A DNA stretch of 64,000 bases from Crossaster papposus (GCA_037893245.1 JBAIAA010000251.1:2833001-2897000), one strand, 5' to 3'. Positions 41,206 through 53,870 are shown, counted from the stretch's first letter. Translations and numbers: made by a program. The notes: generated from the letters alone by a model not told the origin.

Positions 41206-42085
41206 AGATGGCTACTGGTTGTCATATTTCAAATTTATTTTAAAGGTTGTGCAATACCTCGTTTTAATTTTTTTTGGGGTGTGTGTGAAGAATCCACTTG
41301 ACAGCATTTTCATGATTGATAGTCAAAGTTATACGCTAATGTCAAGCTTTAGGTCAAGGTCGGAAATCACCAAAACCAAAAAACTCGCAGTTCAACAAAC
41401 GATAAGAAACTATATGTACATTTGATTGGAAATTACCAAACTTAAGTTGGGCAAATGGAAGCTTTCGAGTTGGAATATAAAAGGAAACAAACTATTGGTA
41501 GATTTAGGTTGAATGTTTAAGTGGATGTAAAACGTGCATTCAAATTCGTGTCCGGGAGAGTCGTCATTAATTTGGCTGTCAAATCTATTATTTTATTAAA
41601 CTGATCGGGACTCATGTCATGTATAAAAACGTTAACAATTCCTTTAAAAAGGCATGATGTCATCAAATGAGTGTAATATGTTTTCCCGCCCAACTTTAAG
41701 GGCAAATATTGAAACAATAGCAATACTTTATATTTGTTCAGTTTAGCATGAAATTTATTGAGAATCCACAAAGGTATTCAAAGAGCTCTTGATCATTAAA
41801 TTTAAATTCATGAGCATGCGAATGCACACTATTGTTGCATGCTTTTAGACAGTCTTGTTGGTGTGCCTGTGTTTTCAAAATTTCGATTTTCTGTTGAGAA
41901 CGAATTTCGAAGGAAGATTGTGCACTCTAAAAGAATAAATTGATATTTTTTGGGGGGGAATTGGCAGGTCTTTACACAAAAAGTGTTTGTTATAATTGCG
42001 CCAATTGCGCGCTCTAGTTCAGTTCAGTTGCGCTCTTGATTTTAATTAAAGTTTCATTCGAAATATCATAACAAATACAATACTT
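41206..42085. other. Non-coding stretch
   Basis: No recognised gene or repeat. An 84-codon minus-strand frame at 41517-41771 has no motif and no splice support. Confidence 0.35.
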
Positions 42086-42252
42086 AGGTAATAACAGTGC
42101 GAGAACCCGGTTATTACTGCGTGGTAATGACCGGGTTGGGGGATGACCGCTGGTAATGGATCGAGCCGAAGGCGAGGTCCATTACCAGCGGTCATCCCCC
42201 AACCCGGTCATTACCACGCAGTAATAACCGGGTTCTCGCACTGTTATTACCT
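42086..42252. repeat. Perfect 75-bp inverted repeat with 17-base loop
   Basis: The arms 42086-42160 and 42178-42252 are exact complements. They contain GAACCCGGTTATTACTGCG and GGTAATGACCGGGTTGGG, which are themselves internally repetitive. The perfect identity implies a very recent origin or active homogenisation. Probably a tiny foldback MITE. Confidence 0.9.
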
Positions 42253-43996
42253 TTAATAAATACCTTTTTAACGAGAAAAATGGTGAAAATACTCCGAATT
42301 TCGCGACTTCGCGGCTTCTTCTAGGCCGTTTTACAAACGCAGCTTCGTTTCCGTATTTTGGCTTTACAGTTGTTTTCCTAGTCCCGGATTTGTCCTAGTT
42401 CCGGACCGCTTCAAATAAAAACCTACCTTGTTATGGCTTGGTCTCCAATACTATTTGTTTAGATGAAGTGCATTTTGAAAAGAATGATACAAGCTTCTTG
42501 ATACATAAGTAAAAATAAGTCTAAAAGTCTCCAGTATTAACAAATCTGCCAAAGACTGAACGTTCATTTTTGTCCTAGTTCCGGATCGCCCGTAAAATAC
42601 ATGCATCAACTACACGCGCGCAAGCGATTTCATATGACGTGTTCTGTTGGACCATGGAGTTTATTCCTCCATGGTGGGACAAAGTTTATCGGCTCGTTGC
42701 CGCGCGCCACACACGTACACGGACAAAACATTTCAAAGCATTTCCTTGCAAGTCCTCTTTTTAAACTTCATTGGAAGTGAAAGTATTTGAAATTTATTTT
42801 AAACTGTATATTTATTTTAAAAAATGAATACTTTATCAGAAATATAGGCTTGATTCGGGTTGGTTCTAGCGTGATAATTGTTCATGTACGAAGCAGTTGT
42901 TTTTATACTCGATCCGGAATTGGTTAAACTGATCCGCAACTAGAAAAAGGGATGTCGGTATATTTGACGTCGTATTTTCAAATAAAGAAGAGCATAAATA
43001 TCAAAACAAAAACTGTAGTTTCTCCATCACTCAAGGTAAACTACTAAACCTATTTTATTTAAATTTCGAAGATTAGACTTGCCGAAAACAGCCTGAATAT
43101 TTGTTGCGATCCGGAACTAGGAAAACGTCTGTAATGTGGCCAGAATGCAGCCCGAAGCCGGGGTTTGGAAAACGGCCCTTGGAAAGCCCATGATATTACT
43201 ACATATAATGACCGGCACGTGATCGAGTCTCGGCCAATCAGAAGCCTTCAACTCTCCTAGGTATTTATTAATAGAACATTATTACGAGTCTGGCCTATTA
43301 CTCTCAGGAGCTAATACTGGGTATTTCAACGATAATTTACTTTCAAAGCACCGTATTTTATTGACAGTCTTGGGCCAAGACGTTGATACACACTCGCCTG
43401 CTGATCCGACAAAATGAAAAGAGGGCGATCCCTGTACGTTGTGCAAAAACAAAACAGGCCGTGTCCGAATATTAACTGGCCTCGGCTTGATATTACACGA
43501 ATCAATGCGGCATGGCTAACATCCGCTACCATAGACTCATGTAATATTTTGTCGAACAAATTTGCTGTTATTTTGTAGACTATAGGCGTTGTTAGCCTTT
43601 ACTTAAGTCGAGTCAGTCTAATGAGGAACACGAGTCCATTCGAGTCAAGTTGCCTGCATTGAATCTGGAACAGTCGACTCGAGTAATTTACATATCGGTA
43701 GTATACTCGACCCGCCAACAATCATGATTCGAGTCGTGGACTCGAGTCATTACAAGTAATTTTGTTTGCTACAAGACACAATTTAACCGCTTCCTTTTCG
43801 TTCGCTGAATTACACGTGTAGCATCGTGTAACTTTCGTTTGAGCCACACAAAAGAAACGAGGTGTTTTGAACTTCATAATTGCCCCGACAAAGTCAAAAG
43901 TCTCAAGTAGCGGCAGGATCATGAAGAAAATAAAATCATAGAGAGGGTCTAGGGCAGGCCCTAAACGTTTATCATATGTAAACATGCAACATTTAC
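42253..43996. other. Non-coding stretch
   Basis: No gene recognised. TCCTAGTTCCGGA-like strings recur (about 42380-42400 and 42575-42590). Repeated CGAGTC motifs occur at 43608-43750. Confidence 0.35.
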
Positions 43997-44230
43997 CGTT
44001 TCGGATATTTCCCTTTGTCGTTTCTCTTGGACAGCTGTGACTTTCTCGATCTTATTCATATCCTTGAACCAAGCGTAGCAAGATAGACGATATCCAGCAT
44101 TGTTTGGTGGTCCGCCTGCCAATGTTAAACCATCCGCTTTCTGCCACTGCACTGGTCGGAGTCTAGACCCGTGAACGTTGGCAAGAATTTTCTCTTTAAA
44201 TTCAATTGTTTTCCCTTCAAAATCCTCCAT
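43997..44230 (-). CDS. Candidate coding exon, unknown protein
   Basis: The minus-strand ATG at 44230 opens a 78-codon frame (MEDFEGKTIEFKEKIL) ending precisely at a GTAAAT donor (43996-43991). Composition is protein-like: charged helical ends around an ANVHGSRLRPVQWQKADGLT segment. No downstream exon was identified and the family is not recognised. It may be a 5' exon of a host gene or chance. Confidence 0.3.
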
Positions 44231-45352
44231 TTGTCTGCAAACTCGAGGAAGCAAGACCACTCAGACCAGCTTTGTATGGAAAATGGTGAAACACTGCTTT
44301 TGGCTCCTGCATCACAGTGCAACATGCATGTAAACAGAGGCGAGTCTTTGAGATCGGCGCTGATGTCTCCCGTCTTCAGAAGCCGCCATGTTGTACAACG
44401 GGTCAGAAACTGTGCGTAATGAGAGCGATGATTGGATGCCGATAGAGACTCATAACACAGTATTTCAGATTTGTCACAATTTAGGTTTAGTCGCAAGCAA
44501 GTGCCGTTTTGTTAAACGAAATTGTGTTTCAGTTTTGGCTTTATTCATGATGCAGTTCGGCAATAGGACCCATACACGGAACGAAGCCTAGCCCTAGGTT
44601 CAAGTAACAGCCAAATGAACATTCATTTTTGTATTTAGCAACAACTTCAATGAACTTCGAAGTTTTCATTGCCTACCAAAAATAACATCACGAACGAACA
44701 CAATAATCGGAATCGTCCCAGGCCATTCCCATTCATCTTGAATTCCCATTCAAGCCCACAATGACAGTACATGTACCGAGTTACTGGCCTCACTAGACTA
44801 GTTATCGCTCTTTTAACATTTGGGCATTTCTTGCGCTACTAGAGGCCGAGCGAGACGAACATTGACAAATGATTATCTCTTTAATGTGGTTCAAAATGTC
44901 GCCAAAATCCACACAATTACTTAACAATAACAGTTATTACAATTTATACATGTACCTAAAAAATGGTACGCCGCTGAGTCGCTGACATAGGAGGCCGAGA
45001 GTTTATATCAGCTATTTGCAATAATTGCGTCATTTACAAATTTCATACCATATCTGCTCACCAAGACTGCAACTATATGTGATTATCAAGCTTATTTATA
45101 AGGTTGACAATTTTTGAAGTCCGTCTCGAGTAATTTTATGAACCGTAGTTTCGAGTTTCGAGAAAGCCTCTCTTCGCCTTCAGCTTACGTCCGTAGATCA
45201 GTAGCATTACGGAATTTCGACATTCTATCACTATGTCCAGCACGTTGCGTGGGCTATTCTTCAAATGTTACCATTTCTTAGCTAAAAAGTATAAAACAAG
45301 TTTGACACAAAGTCAGAAACGGACAAACAAATCGTGTCGTGAACAAGCGGCA
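44231..45352. other. Non-coding stretch
   Basis: No gene or structured repeat recognised. Confidence 0.3.
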
Positions 45353-45574
45353 AGCTCTCCCATTCCAAATACGTACGGTTACACGGAACAACAATGGCCG
45401 TTACATGTGGTGTATGTGTACGTGCCTTTCACGGGTACACGTCCAAGTCGATGCTGCGCCTATTCACTGATCACTGGTACACGTTGCAGTATATGCGGGA
45501 AACCATTTTGTAAGACTGTAGGATCCTACAGATTATATAGGGAGATAATCGCTGCCACAAATGATGCACCATAG
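45353..45574 (+). pseudogene. Cys-rich fragment, possibly a piggyBac-type transposase C-terminus
   Basis: The frame reads SRCCAYSLITGTRCSICGKP, then FCKT and a final aromatic-rich end. The spacing of cysteine pairs near a C-terminus resembles the zinc-binding tail of piggyBac-like transposases. No upstream transposase domain is visible, so this is at most a short remnant and could be chance. Confidence 0.25.
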
Positions 45575-46056
45575 GCCTATGTATATTTCGTATTCAACCG
45601 ATTCGGGAGACCGAATGTCTATCTAGCGTTGAGGTCGCTTGTCATAGTTATTATAAGCACAGTATTCTTTAGATTTTGAGAATTATTGGTGTTTCAAACA
45701 TTACAAATGCACAACTTGCCAATGGTATATTAACTTTAAAAAAAAACAGCCAAGGATCGCATCTCATAACGTGCATGCCGTAGACAAAAACCAGTGATAA
45801 AAAAATTAATATAACAACATCAACAGTATTGGTCGGGCGTAAAATAACGCATTCTGATCGATCGACTCTGGTGTCATTTTGTGAATTATTACTCACCAAG
45901 CCAGCTTACATTTAAAAATAGAAATTATAAAGGTAAGGTCGCACTTTTAATTACTAACTAGAGTAAAAGTGTGCACAAGCTTTCGTAGCTACATCTACTT
46001 CATTATCTATTTAAACATAGATAATGAGTTAATTGTATTTTCCGGGTATGAAAATA

Positions 46057-46225
46057 AGGTTAACCCCAGTCATTGGGCCCATGACAAATTCAAAATACCA
46101 TCTCAATGGGTGACAAAATACCTTGCCCAATTAAGGGCACACTCGCCGTAGTCCAAGGCCAGATTCGAACACACAACCTGCAGCTTTACCCCGATTACAA
46201 ACTCAAGGTACGAGATCACGGCACT
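46057..46225 (-). repeat. SINE copy 3 (same family as 24588)
   Basis: The minus strand has the B-box GTGTTCGAATCTGG and, about 80 bases on, GAGATGGTATTTTGAATTTG, the body motif shared with copies 1 and 2. Confidence 0.6.
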
Positions 46226-46969
46226 CTCTTTATTTTTTCGAGGACTCCACTAGGAGACTCAAGTTGGTATTTAGCCGGGCGCCGCGCAAATCACGAAATC
46301 GCGAATCACGAAGATTGGAAAATAATTTAATTTGAAGATTGTAGCAAGTTGTTATTATCAGATGGAGATGATTGACTGAACTGAGGGGAAGTTTTAATTT
46401 TATCTCTGAGCACTCACATGAGGCGGACTATGAATAAATCTTTTTGATGGATACCACCGCAATACAAATATTCGTTATTATTATTATTATAAATAAATGC
46501 AACAGGCAACTGTACACTTTTTAAATACATTTTATTTGACCCTATTTCTGTCATCATGAATGAGCATAATAAATATACAATCCAATCGATATGTTGTTTT
46601 GAGAACAGCAGTAGTTGTACGATGTAGTATAATGGTACCATGTAACGTAGTCACATATGCTACAATCTTACGTGCACCAGTACATCACCAAAGAACTCGG
46701 CACACGGTATAAAGTCAGCGAAAATGTAAGCCACTGCGCAATTTTGCGCATGCGTGTTGAAGCGAAATTTCCCTTTCGGGGAAAGTGAGCACCCCGGAGA
46801 AGTGAGACCGCCACACCTAGACTATAGGGCATGGGCCTATTATCCACTCAAAAAACATTTTGTGTGGCCCCCATCTTGGCACTACCTGAAATATGTTTTA
46901 AAATGGAGATTTTGTGTGTCTGAATAAAAACAAAATACTACCCACGCTCAGGGGTGGGGCATTAGTGGG
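46226..46969. other. Non-coding stretch
   Basis: No gene recognised. A short (TTA)n tract occurs at about 46475-46490. Confidence 0.3.
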
Positions 46970-47480
46970 AAATCTCCCCCCCACATGCAAAATCGCAGCC
47001 ACGCCCCCTTTTTTGGGAAAAGAAACAGCGATGTGTTTTATAATCAGTCTTTATCCCTTTATTTCATGTAAAATAGATCATGACCAAATAAATTTAGCAT
47101 ACTAACTATCATGTGGGTTCCTTGTCTTTTTTCAGAGTTTGAAATCCCCGCCCACATGCAAAACCGCAGCCACGCCCCCTTTTTTTGGAAAAGAAACAGC
47201 CATGTGTTTTATAATCAGTCTTTATACAATTTTTTTCATGTAAAATAGATCATGACCAAATAAATTTAGCATACTAACTATCATGTGGGTTCCTTGTCTT
47301 TTTTCAGAGTTGGAAATCCCCGCCTACATACAAAACCGCAGCCACGCCCCCTTTTTTGGAAAAGAAACAGCCATGTGTTTTCTAATCAGTCTTTATACCA
47401 TTATATCATGTAAAATAGATCATGACCAAATAAATTTAGCATACTAACTATTTATGTGGGTTTCTTGTCTTTTTTCAGGG
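46970..47480 (+). repeat. About 172-181-bp tandem repeat, 3 units
   Basis: Units begin near 46970, 47142 and 47323 with AAATC(C/T)CC...CACATGCAAAA. They contain CGCAGCCACGCCCCC, GTAAAATAGATCATGACC and GTCTTTTTTCAG. Identity is high, differing mainly at single bases. Non-coding. Confidence 0.85.
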
Positions 47481-47902
47481 TTTTAAAAGTTCAAATGATA
47501 CTTGAATGAGCACCAACATGCTATATTCAATACATGTAGCTGCCCCTTACTCTGCCCACCCAAAATTGCCGGCATTGCAAACTTGAACAGATTTTACATT
47601 AAAGGGATTTTAAATGCATCTTTATTTTTATGCTGAATCAAATTTTCTCCAATGAATGGGTAAATGCTGGAGCAAACTTTATGTACTACAGCCAACAATG
47701 TACATTTGTATAATCATATTCTGCAGCCTCGCTATATAGTAATGTAATAATTTGAGCTTGCTTACCGCTATCAAGTATGCATCTCTTAAATGCTTATTGG
47801 AATATGGTTTCAATCAAAACATATACAAAGTACTTGTCATGTACTTGTAAGATGGGTTTGGCATAAAATAGATTTAGTCAAATGTACAGGTGCAGTGCAG
47901 TC
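47481..47902. other. Non-coding stretch
   Basis: Nothing recognised. Confidence 0.3.
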
Positions 47903-48300
47903 TCATATGATTTTTTGCTCTGTTGTGTGGTTGCAAAAATCCTCAAATGTGTTAAAATACAGCTGTTCCTTATCTACCGGAGCCTTGTCTCTCGTTAGGT
48001 ATACAGTAAATGACCTGTAGCAGCTCCGGCTGTACCTAACCTCTATAGCTACGCAATCACGGCCTATATCTGGACAAGGATTTGCCTTGCGTTCTTGTCT
48101 TTTGCAGCTGTCAATAGGATGCCACCATCCGGCCGCTCGCAGAGGACCAATTGTTCTTTTTGCTTCCTCCCCCTGGAATCCCTGTGAGATTTGGTTTTGC
48201 CACATATGATGCATATTTTTGGAAGGATTTGAGATGCTGTTGATGGCTGCTTTGAAACAAACGAGCTCGAACGTAAGAGTCTTGCATCTGACGTAAACGT
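47903..48300 (-). pseudogene. Degraded zinc-finger-like protein fragment of a dispersed invertebrate family
   Basis: On the minus strand CIICGKTKSHRDSRGRKQKE begins in one frame (from about 48215) and runs to ILLTAAKDKNARQILVQI. It then continues in another frame as DCVAIEVRYSRSCYRSFTVY, LTRDKAP and AFEDFCNHT-like sequence to 47903. The layout, a CxxC pair and later H/C residues around a YRSCYRSFT-like segment, matches a family I have seen repeatedly in invertebrate genomes, probably spread by transposition. One frameshift near 48070 and no clear ends: a relic. Function unknown. Confidence 0.5.
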
Positions 48301-50658
48301 CTAGCTGACAACTGCACTAGTTGAGGCTCCTCCACTTGAACTTCTCATGGAATCTGAAATAACGACAGACAAGAAAGGGCCATAAATAAAGCAGAATATT
48401 TTCAAACTTGAAAGTCTCAATTTATAAATACGTATGATCAGACTGGCAGTAGATGGAGATTTAACGGCCCACCAGTCCTTCCACAGTAGGCCCACTGTAA
48501 TTTGTTATTATATCCTTATACATGCCAACTCAATGCAATGGACTGGTTTTCGGACACTACTACAGGTTTGCAATTTATCAGAAAGTATGCAAAAACAAGT
48601 TTTTAATATTTTCATTAAAGTGCGCATAATTATATTAACCACATGTAGTTTGTTTCAAAAATGCTGTCAAGCATGCATATTCAACATGAATGCCAAGCAT
48701 GTCCTGATTTAATAGCCCGGCCTTTCATTTGCAAAACAACCAAGCAATCCGTAACATCGTGTTTGAAAGAGTTTTGGAATTAAAGAGGGCAAGGAGAAGG
48801 TGAGACCACATTTTATCCCAGAATGTCTAAGTGCATGTATATTGTGTAAGTTTGACCAAAACAAATTATTTTGTAAAAATGTATTTAAGTTTTCTATAAC
48901 ATGGACAGCTGCATTTCCCATGTATGTCTAATTTTTCCGAAAGATTTTTTGCAAGTGGCTGAGATATATCGAGGCTAAACTATGCGGGGCAAAATCAACG
49001 TTTATTCCGCGGCTTATATTCCAAAAATTACGTCGTTCAAATTCGATTGTGCTCGGAAATAAATTAATTAAGTTTTTAAAATTCAGTTTCAGTGTATATG
49101 GGCATTTTAAAAAACAAATTCCTTGTATAATACCATATTAAAACTTTTTTCGTGTTGGGAAACGAGGTTCCCTTTTTACCATTTTGTACGTTACGTGGGA
49201 AATATAATATCGTTAAATAAATATATTGTTAGATATTTTTGTTTGTATTCATTTTCGCAAAGAACTAAAATACTATCTTTTAGTACAAGAAGTTGGGTTG
49301 GAAGGCAAAACAGGAAGGCAAAATTCCCTCTCCCGGCAGAATTTTTAATTCGCTCTTCCCAACAATATCCAAAACTACCCATCGTTTTTATTTTACAAAC
49401 AATGATAACAACAAGCATTCCTAAATAAACAGTGGTCGTCACGGTCCTGGCCTGAGACCTACTCAAATGAACGGAGGAACGACTTGACTTAATTGAAGGT
49501 ACGAGTTTGCAAAAGTACGAGTTTGTAAAGGTACGAGTTGACTTGACTGAAGATACGAGTTTGCAAAGGTACGAGTTTGCGAAGGTATGACATGTACTGC
49601 TACCGGCTTTACATTTTTAGTAGACTATAGTATAAACATGTCAACTCATAATTTTTAGTTGAAGTAGGGGACACAGTTTCACATACATGTACAATATTCA
49701 ATAATGCACCCTAAACAACCTTAAATGTGCACCGAGTAATTTTGAATCCAAAACATTCCATTATATGACGCGAGGCGACATGACAATTAGCCAACTAAAG
49801 TTGTACAATACATGGGTGCCTCATTACATGTACTGACTACTGTAACTACTGTAGCGTCAATAAAGGGGCATAAGAACATCGTTAGACTCACCTGTCAATG
49901 AGGAAGACGCTTTAGCTAAATCCTCTTTTTCTTTGGTAGCTTCAGTTTGTCGGACTTTTGAGTCGGTAAAATTGTTGTAACATGCGAAGTGAAATCCGCG
50001 CTCAGGCATCGGTACTGCAGCGTATAAATCCGCATTTTATGTATGAATGCGTTGGCAACATCGGCTTGATTTCCCACTAAATCTTTCCAAATGGAAATAA
50101 AACTTACAAATTTTGCCCATGTTGTAATGGTGCGCGGTTTGATTTCACCGGTTATCCCTGGGTAAGGCAAAACAAACACATTCATGAGGTTTTGACGTTT
50201 TCTGCGACTAAGAAAAATCATCGTCCGACATGTCAGACGACGCCATCTTGTTTACGTTCTCGCTTGCGGGCGCACTTCATAAGAAAGACGGTGATTAGTC
50301 GATCGACAGCGCCTGGCTTATTTGCATATTTTATTGACCAATCGCGTCACTCGTCGAGCGAGGTATCGTGTCAAATATAACAGACCCTTTTATTGGTAGA
50401 TTTTATTTTCATTCGCCCGTTTTTTTTGCGTATATTTTCACCAACTTTGTTTAGAAAATACAAAGAAATGCCCCACGCTCTGAACTGGGAAGTAATAAAA
50501 TATGTTTTAATAGCCTATTATGGTTATTGTAAGGGCCGGTTTCAGGTAGTGCCAAGAAGGGGGTCGCAAGGTGAGCGTTCCAGACGTCATGCCCCACAGT
50601 AACCGGAACAAATGAAAAAAATCAGTCTTGGAGCAAGACCAAATCGCGGTATGCAGCC
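48301..50658. other. Non-coding stretch with short repeats
   Basis: No gene recognised. A minisatellite of TACGAGTTTGCAAAGG-type units lies at 49498-49590. Confidence 0.35.
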
Positions 50659-50689
50659 ACAGACATAAATAACCTATAGGGGTGCACTA

Positions 50690-51120
50690 CCCTAATTGAA
50701 GGGAGAATTTCTCCGCGGTCTCATTAGCATGAAATGTGCCCCCACAATTTCTTTTGAAAAAGGAGGCCGTTTGGTAAAAGAAATGGTGGGATTGTGCAAA
50801 TATAGCATGGGATCAACTCCCTGGTTTCTGAGCTTCAATCTGAAGGCAGACTTGACAAAATTACGGTTGAAAAATGGGTCCTAATTGCCCTAGAACGTGG
50901 AGGGATGCCATTTGTAAAATGGCTGCGTGCAGGCTGGGATCAAGTATCACTTTTCGGGAGGTGAGTTTCTTTTGATGTGAATATTAAAAAATGTAATTGG
51001 CTAACCCACCCAAATTTGAAAAGAAATGGAAAGATAAAGGCCAAGACAATAATCTGATTGTTGTTTGATAAACCCCAGTGATGTTGGTTTGCATGAAACT
51101 TGGCCCTAAACTTTGTTGAT
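50690..51120 (+). repeat. Dispersed about 450-bp repeat, copy 2 (plus)
   Basis: Matches the complement of 40750-41205. It lacks the long G run and keeps ACTACCCTAATTGAAGGG at its left end. Confidence 0.75.
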
Positions 51121-51160
51121 TATACACTGTTTTCAATGGGGCTTGAATTAGGCTAGTGCA

Positions 51161-51384
51161 CCCATAGACGGACAGTGTCTATGGAAATCGACGTCCAGGT
51201 ACCGTAATTTCGATGGCGCCTGACTAAGTATGAAATCGTGGGCGGAAGTGATTGAAAAATGTGCACGACTCTATGGCAGGAACAACCGCCATTTTTAAAA
51301 ATCGTGGGCAAACTGTTTGGCAGTCATCACACAGTAACGTTAGTCGAAATTTCACTCTGGCGCCCCCTGCTGTCCGTCTATAGG
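51161..51384. mobile_element. MITE-like element, CCnATAGACGGACAG termini
   Basis: CCCATAGACGGACAG at 51161 and CTGTCCGTCTATAGG ending at 51384 are inverted with one mismatch. The 224-base interior has no coding feature. Confidence 0.6.
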
Positions 51385-51394
51385 TTATTTATGT

Positions 51395-51565
51395 CTGTGT
51401 ATGCAGCACGCGTAGGCCGCCGATGCGGGCGCCCTCTAACGTACGCTGTAGACCACCTTCGAATAGGACGTCTTGTCTAATTGACATAATTCCAAGCAGC
51501 AATGTGTTCATTTGCATTCGCGTGTGACGTTGCGTGCATAATTACGCGAATTAACACAAATTTGG
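51395..51565 (+). repeat. MITE family copy 3
   Basis: GCAGCACGCGTAGGCCGCCG, GCGGGCGCCCTCTAACGTACG and CTGTAGACCACC match 32820. A later CTTCGAATAGGACGTCTTG matches 34256. The right arm is missing. Confidence 0.6.
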
Positions 51566-51639
51566 TCAATGAGTCGGCGAGTATGCATGTTTATACGTCA
51601 ATGCAAGACGTCCTCCTAATTGTTTATCAGTGTTTTTTT

Positions 51640-52830
51640 TGTGCGCGCAGTGTGTAAACGTCTAGAAACACACGACGTGTATCGAACATTGAATGAAAAT
51701 GACAGGAAAAACGTGTGCGTACACATACTATTTTAGTACATACGCATGGCGTTATGTAAACATTCCATAGAGTTCGTATGCTCAAGGAAAATCTCTCTAA
51801 ACTCAAACTTTAAAAAAATTCACCTAAATTTTTGAAAATCACCCTAATTTGTCTTCTTCATTTTCTTTCATTAAACCCTAACCCAATTCTACCTCTAGAA
51901 CCCTTTACTGGAGACCCAACATGTTATGGGCGACACAAAATTGTCTCCACAACTCGGTCAGATTTTGTTCAAGCAAAAGACAGTGTCCCCGTTTTAAACT
52001 CGGTGTATGCCTCTACCGGCACCCTCGTGTCCGATGTAAACAACCGTTTTTTCCCCGTCTTTTGGGGGGAACAGTAAGACATTAGGCTCGTTTCCTTTCA
52101 ACATTTGAAATAGGTATTCAAAACATGATATTTTAGGGAATTTTAGGACATAGTAGTAGTACCCCTTTAAGCATGTTCATAATAAGGTTTTGCAAAAGAT
52201 TGGTTGCACTTTTGGCTAAGAGGAACTGTTGAACTAGTTTATTTTTGGCCGAGGTCATTTTTAACCCGTTTTACAATCTGGCCTACCTTGACTCCTACGA
52301 TCTGAAGAAAAACTACACCTGGTGAAATCATACTTACAGGCTCTCGTGACTCAAAATGTTGACTTTTCCAGTGGAATCTGGAATATAAGAATGTTGACTT
52401 GCACATCACACCTTTTGCCGTCAACGCCACGCGGTGAGACAATTAAACTTCTTAACTTGTTAACATGTGGAACTGTTGAACAGTTTACATTGTTAACCCA
52501 GGGGCAGGTGTTGGCGCCCATGCAGTCCACCAGTTAACCAACTGGAGAGCTAGCAAATGGCTTTCGACTCGACATTATCTAGGCAACTTGCAAAAGGATG
52601 ATTTAGGATGATTTGGGAGTCCACAGTTCCTTATCACTTGCACGTTTTGGCTGTTAATACGCTTAAAGATGTCTAAATTTAAAGTTGGGTTGTGTAATTG
52701 ATTGCCTAATCATCCATCGGGCCCAGACACGGACAGAAACTCAGGAAGAAGGAATCGAACACAGCAAGTTCCGTGCTTAAATATTACATGTATTATTATA
52801 ACAAACTAATAATTGAAAACTGCGGGACGC
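51640..52830 (+). repeat. Dispersed about 1.2-kb repeat, copy 1
   Basis: Co-linear with 61175-62930: GACATTGAATGAAAATGACAGG-like start, ACATTCCATAG(A/G)GTTCGTATGC, AACCCAATTCTACCTCTAGAAC, GTGTCCGATGTAAACAACCG, CTGAAGAAAAACT(A/G)CACCTGG and, at the end, CCCAGACACGGACA...CTCAG. No protein-coding motif. Its structure is unknown; it may be part of a larger LTR or DNA element. Confidence 0.75.
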
Positions 52831-53209
52831 TCCTAATTTAAAATTTCAATTTAGTTGATTAAAAAAATCGTCGTTGGCCGATGTTTTTGTTAGCTGATGT
52901 CTAATTCGAAAGCTCATAACAAATTCAATGCCAGAAAATTATCAATACAATTTGAAAATCGATTTTTCAGGGTGCAACCTCCTACAAGCACGGACACACC
53001 AACTTTAACTTTAGACCACAAGGCATGGCTGCAAAATGTGCTCAGAAATTGATTTTCTTGGCGCACCTCTTTGATCTAAGTGGAATCACTTAGACCATGT
53101 GGATCACGAAAAAACAAAATTCCCCAATCCCAAGGTTATGAAGCAGAATCGGTGACAAAAAGATCGGACGTGAACAAATATATTTTCCAGAATAATTACG
53201 GGATATCTA

Positions 53210-53330
53210 GCGCAATCATTTTGCTGGATGCCTAGAATCATTATTTACTTTTAGATGATTAAGATATTTCTTAATAATTTGGTAGTAAATAGTTTCGATA
53301 TCTGCAAATGGTGTATCCTACCTTTAAAGA
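53210..53330 (+). repeat. Dispersed repeat copy (GGATACACCATT family), partial
   Basis: CATTTTGCTGGATGCCTAGAATCATT and GCAAATGGTGTATCCTACC match the complement of 21228-21340 and part of 27600-27690. Confidence 0.55.
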
Positions 53331-53539
53331 AATCTGGGCAGAACTTAACATTTAAAATAAAAATATGCGACTTTTTAAAAATCTGCGCAGAAAATATTCG
53401 CCATTAAATAAATCTGTGCAGAAATCTACAATAAAATCTTCCACATCTCAAATATATGCTTAGATATATGCGATAACATGTTTGTCATCGTTCAAATTTG
53501 TGCAGAATGCGCGATGTCGCAGAATCTGCCATTCTAGTG

Positions 53540-53870
53540 CCGGATTGGGAAAGCATCCGATGTTCGGTTTGCAAAAAGCATTCGAGTTTACGAAAAGCAT
53601 TCAAACTAGAAAAGCATCCGAATTACAATAGCATCCGAGTTTATAAAACGCATCCGAACTAGAAAAGCATTCGAATTATAAAAGCATTTGAGATTACAAA
53701 AAGCATCCGAACTAGAAAAGCATCCGAATTAAAAAAGCATCCGAGTTTACAAAAAGCATCTAAATTACGAATTCATCCGAATTAGAAAAGCATCCGAGTT
53801 TGCAAAAAGCATCCGAATTAGAAATGCATCCGAATTGGGAAAGAATCCGAGGTGTAAAAACACGTCCGAT
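53540..53870 (+). repeat. Short minisatellite (AAAAGCATCCGAATTAG type)
   Basis: About 18 units of 14-20 bases, AGAAAAGCATCCGAAnT or AAAAAGCATCCGAGTTTAC, alternate with small variations. Non-coding. Confidence 0.85.

Larger units (their letters stand above)
50659..51398. mobile_element. Foldback element with 21-bp termini enclosing two other repeats
   Basis: ACAGACATAAATAACCTATAG at 50659-50679 recurs inverted at 51378-51398. Between them lie copy 2 of the 450-bp dispersed repeat (50690-51120) and an inner MITE (51161-51384). No ORF with motifs. Confidence 0.6.
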
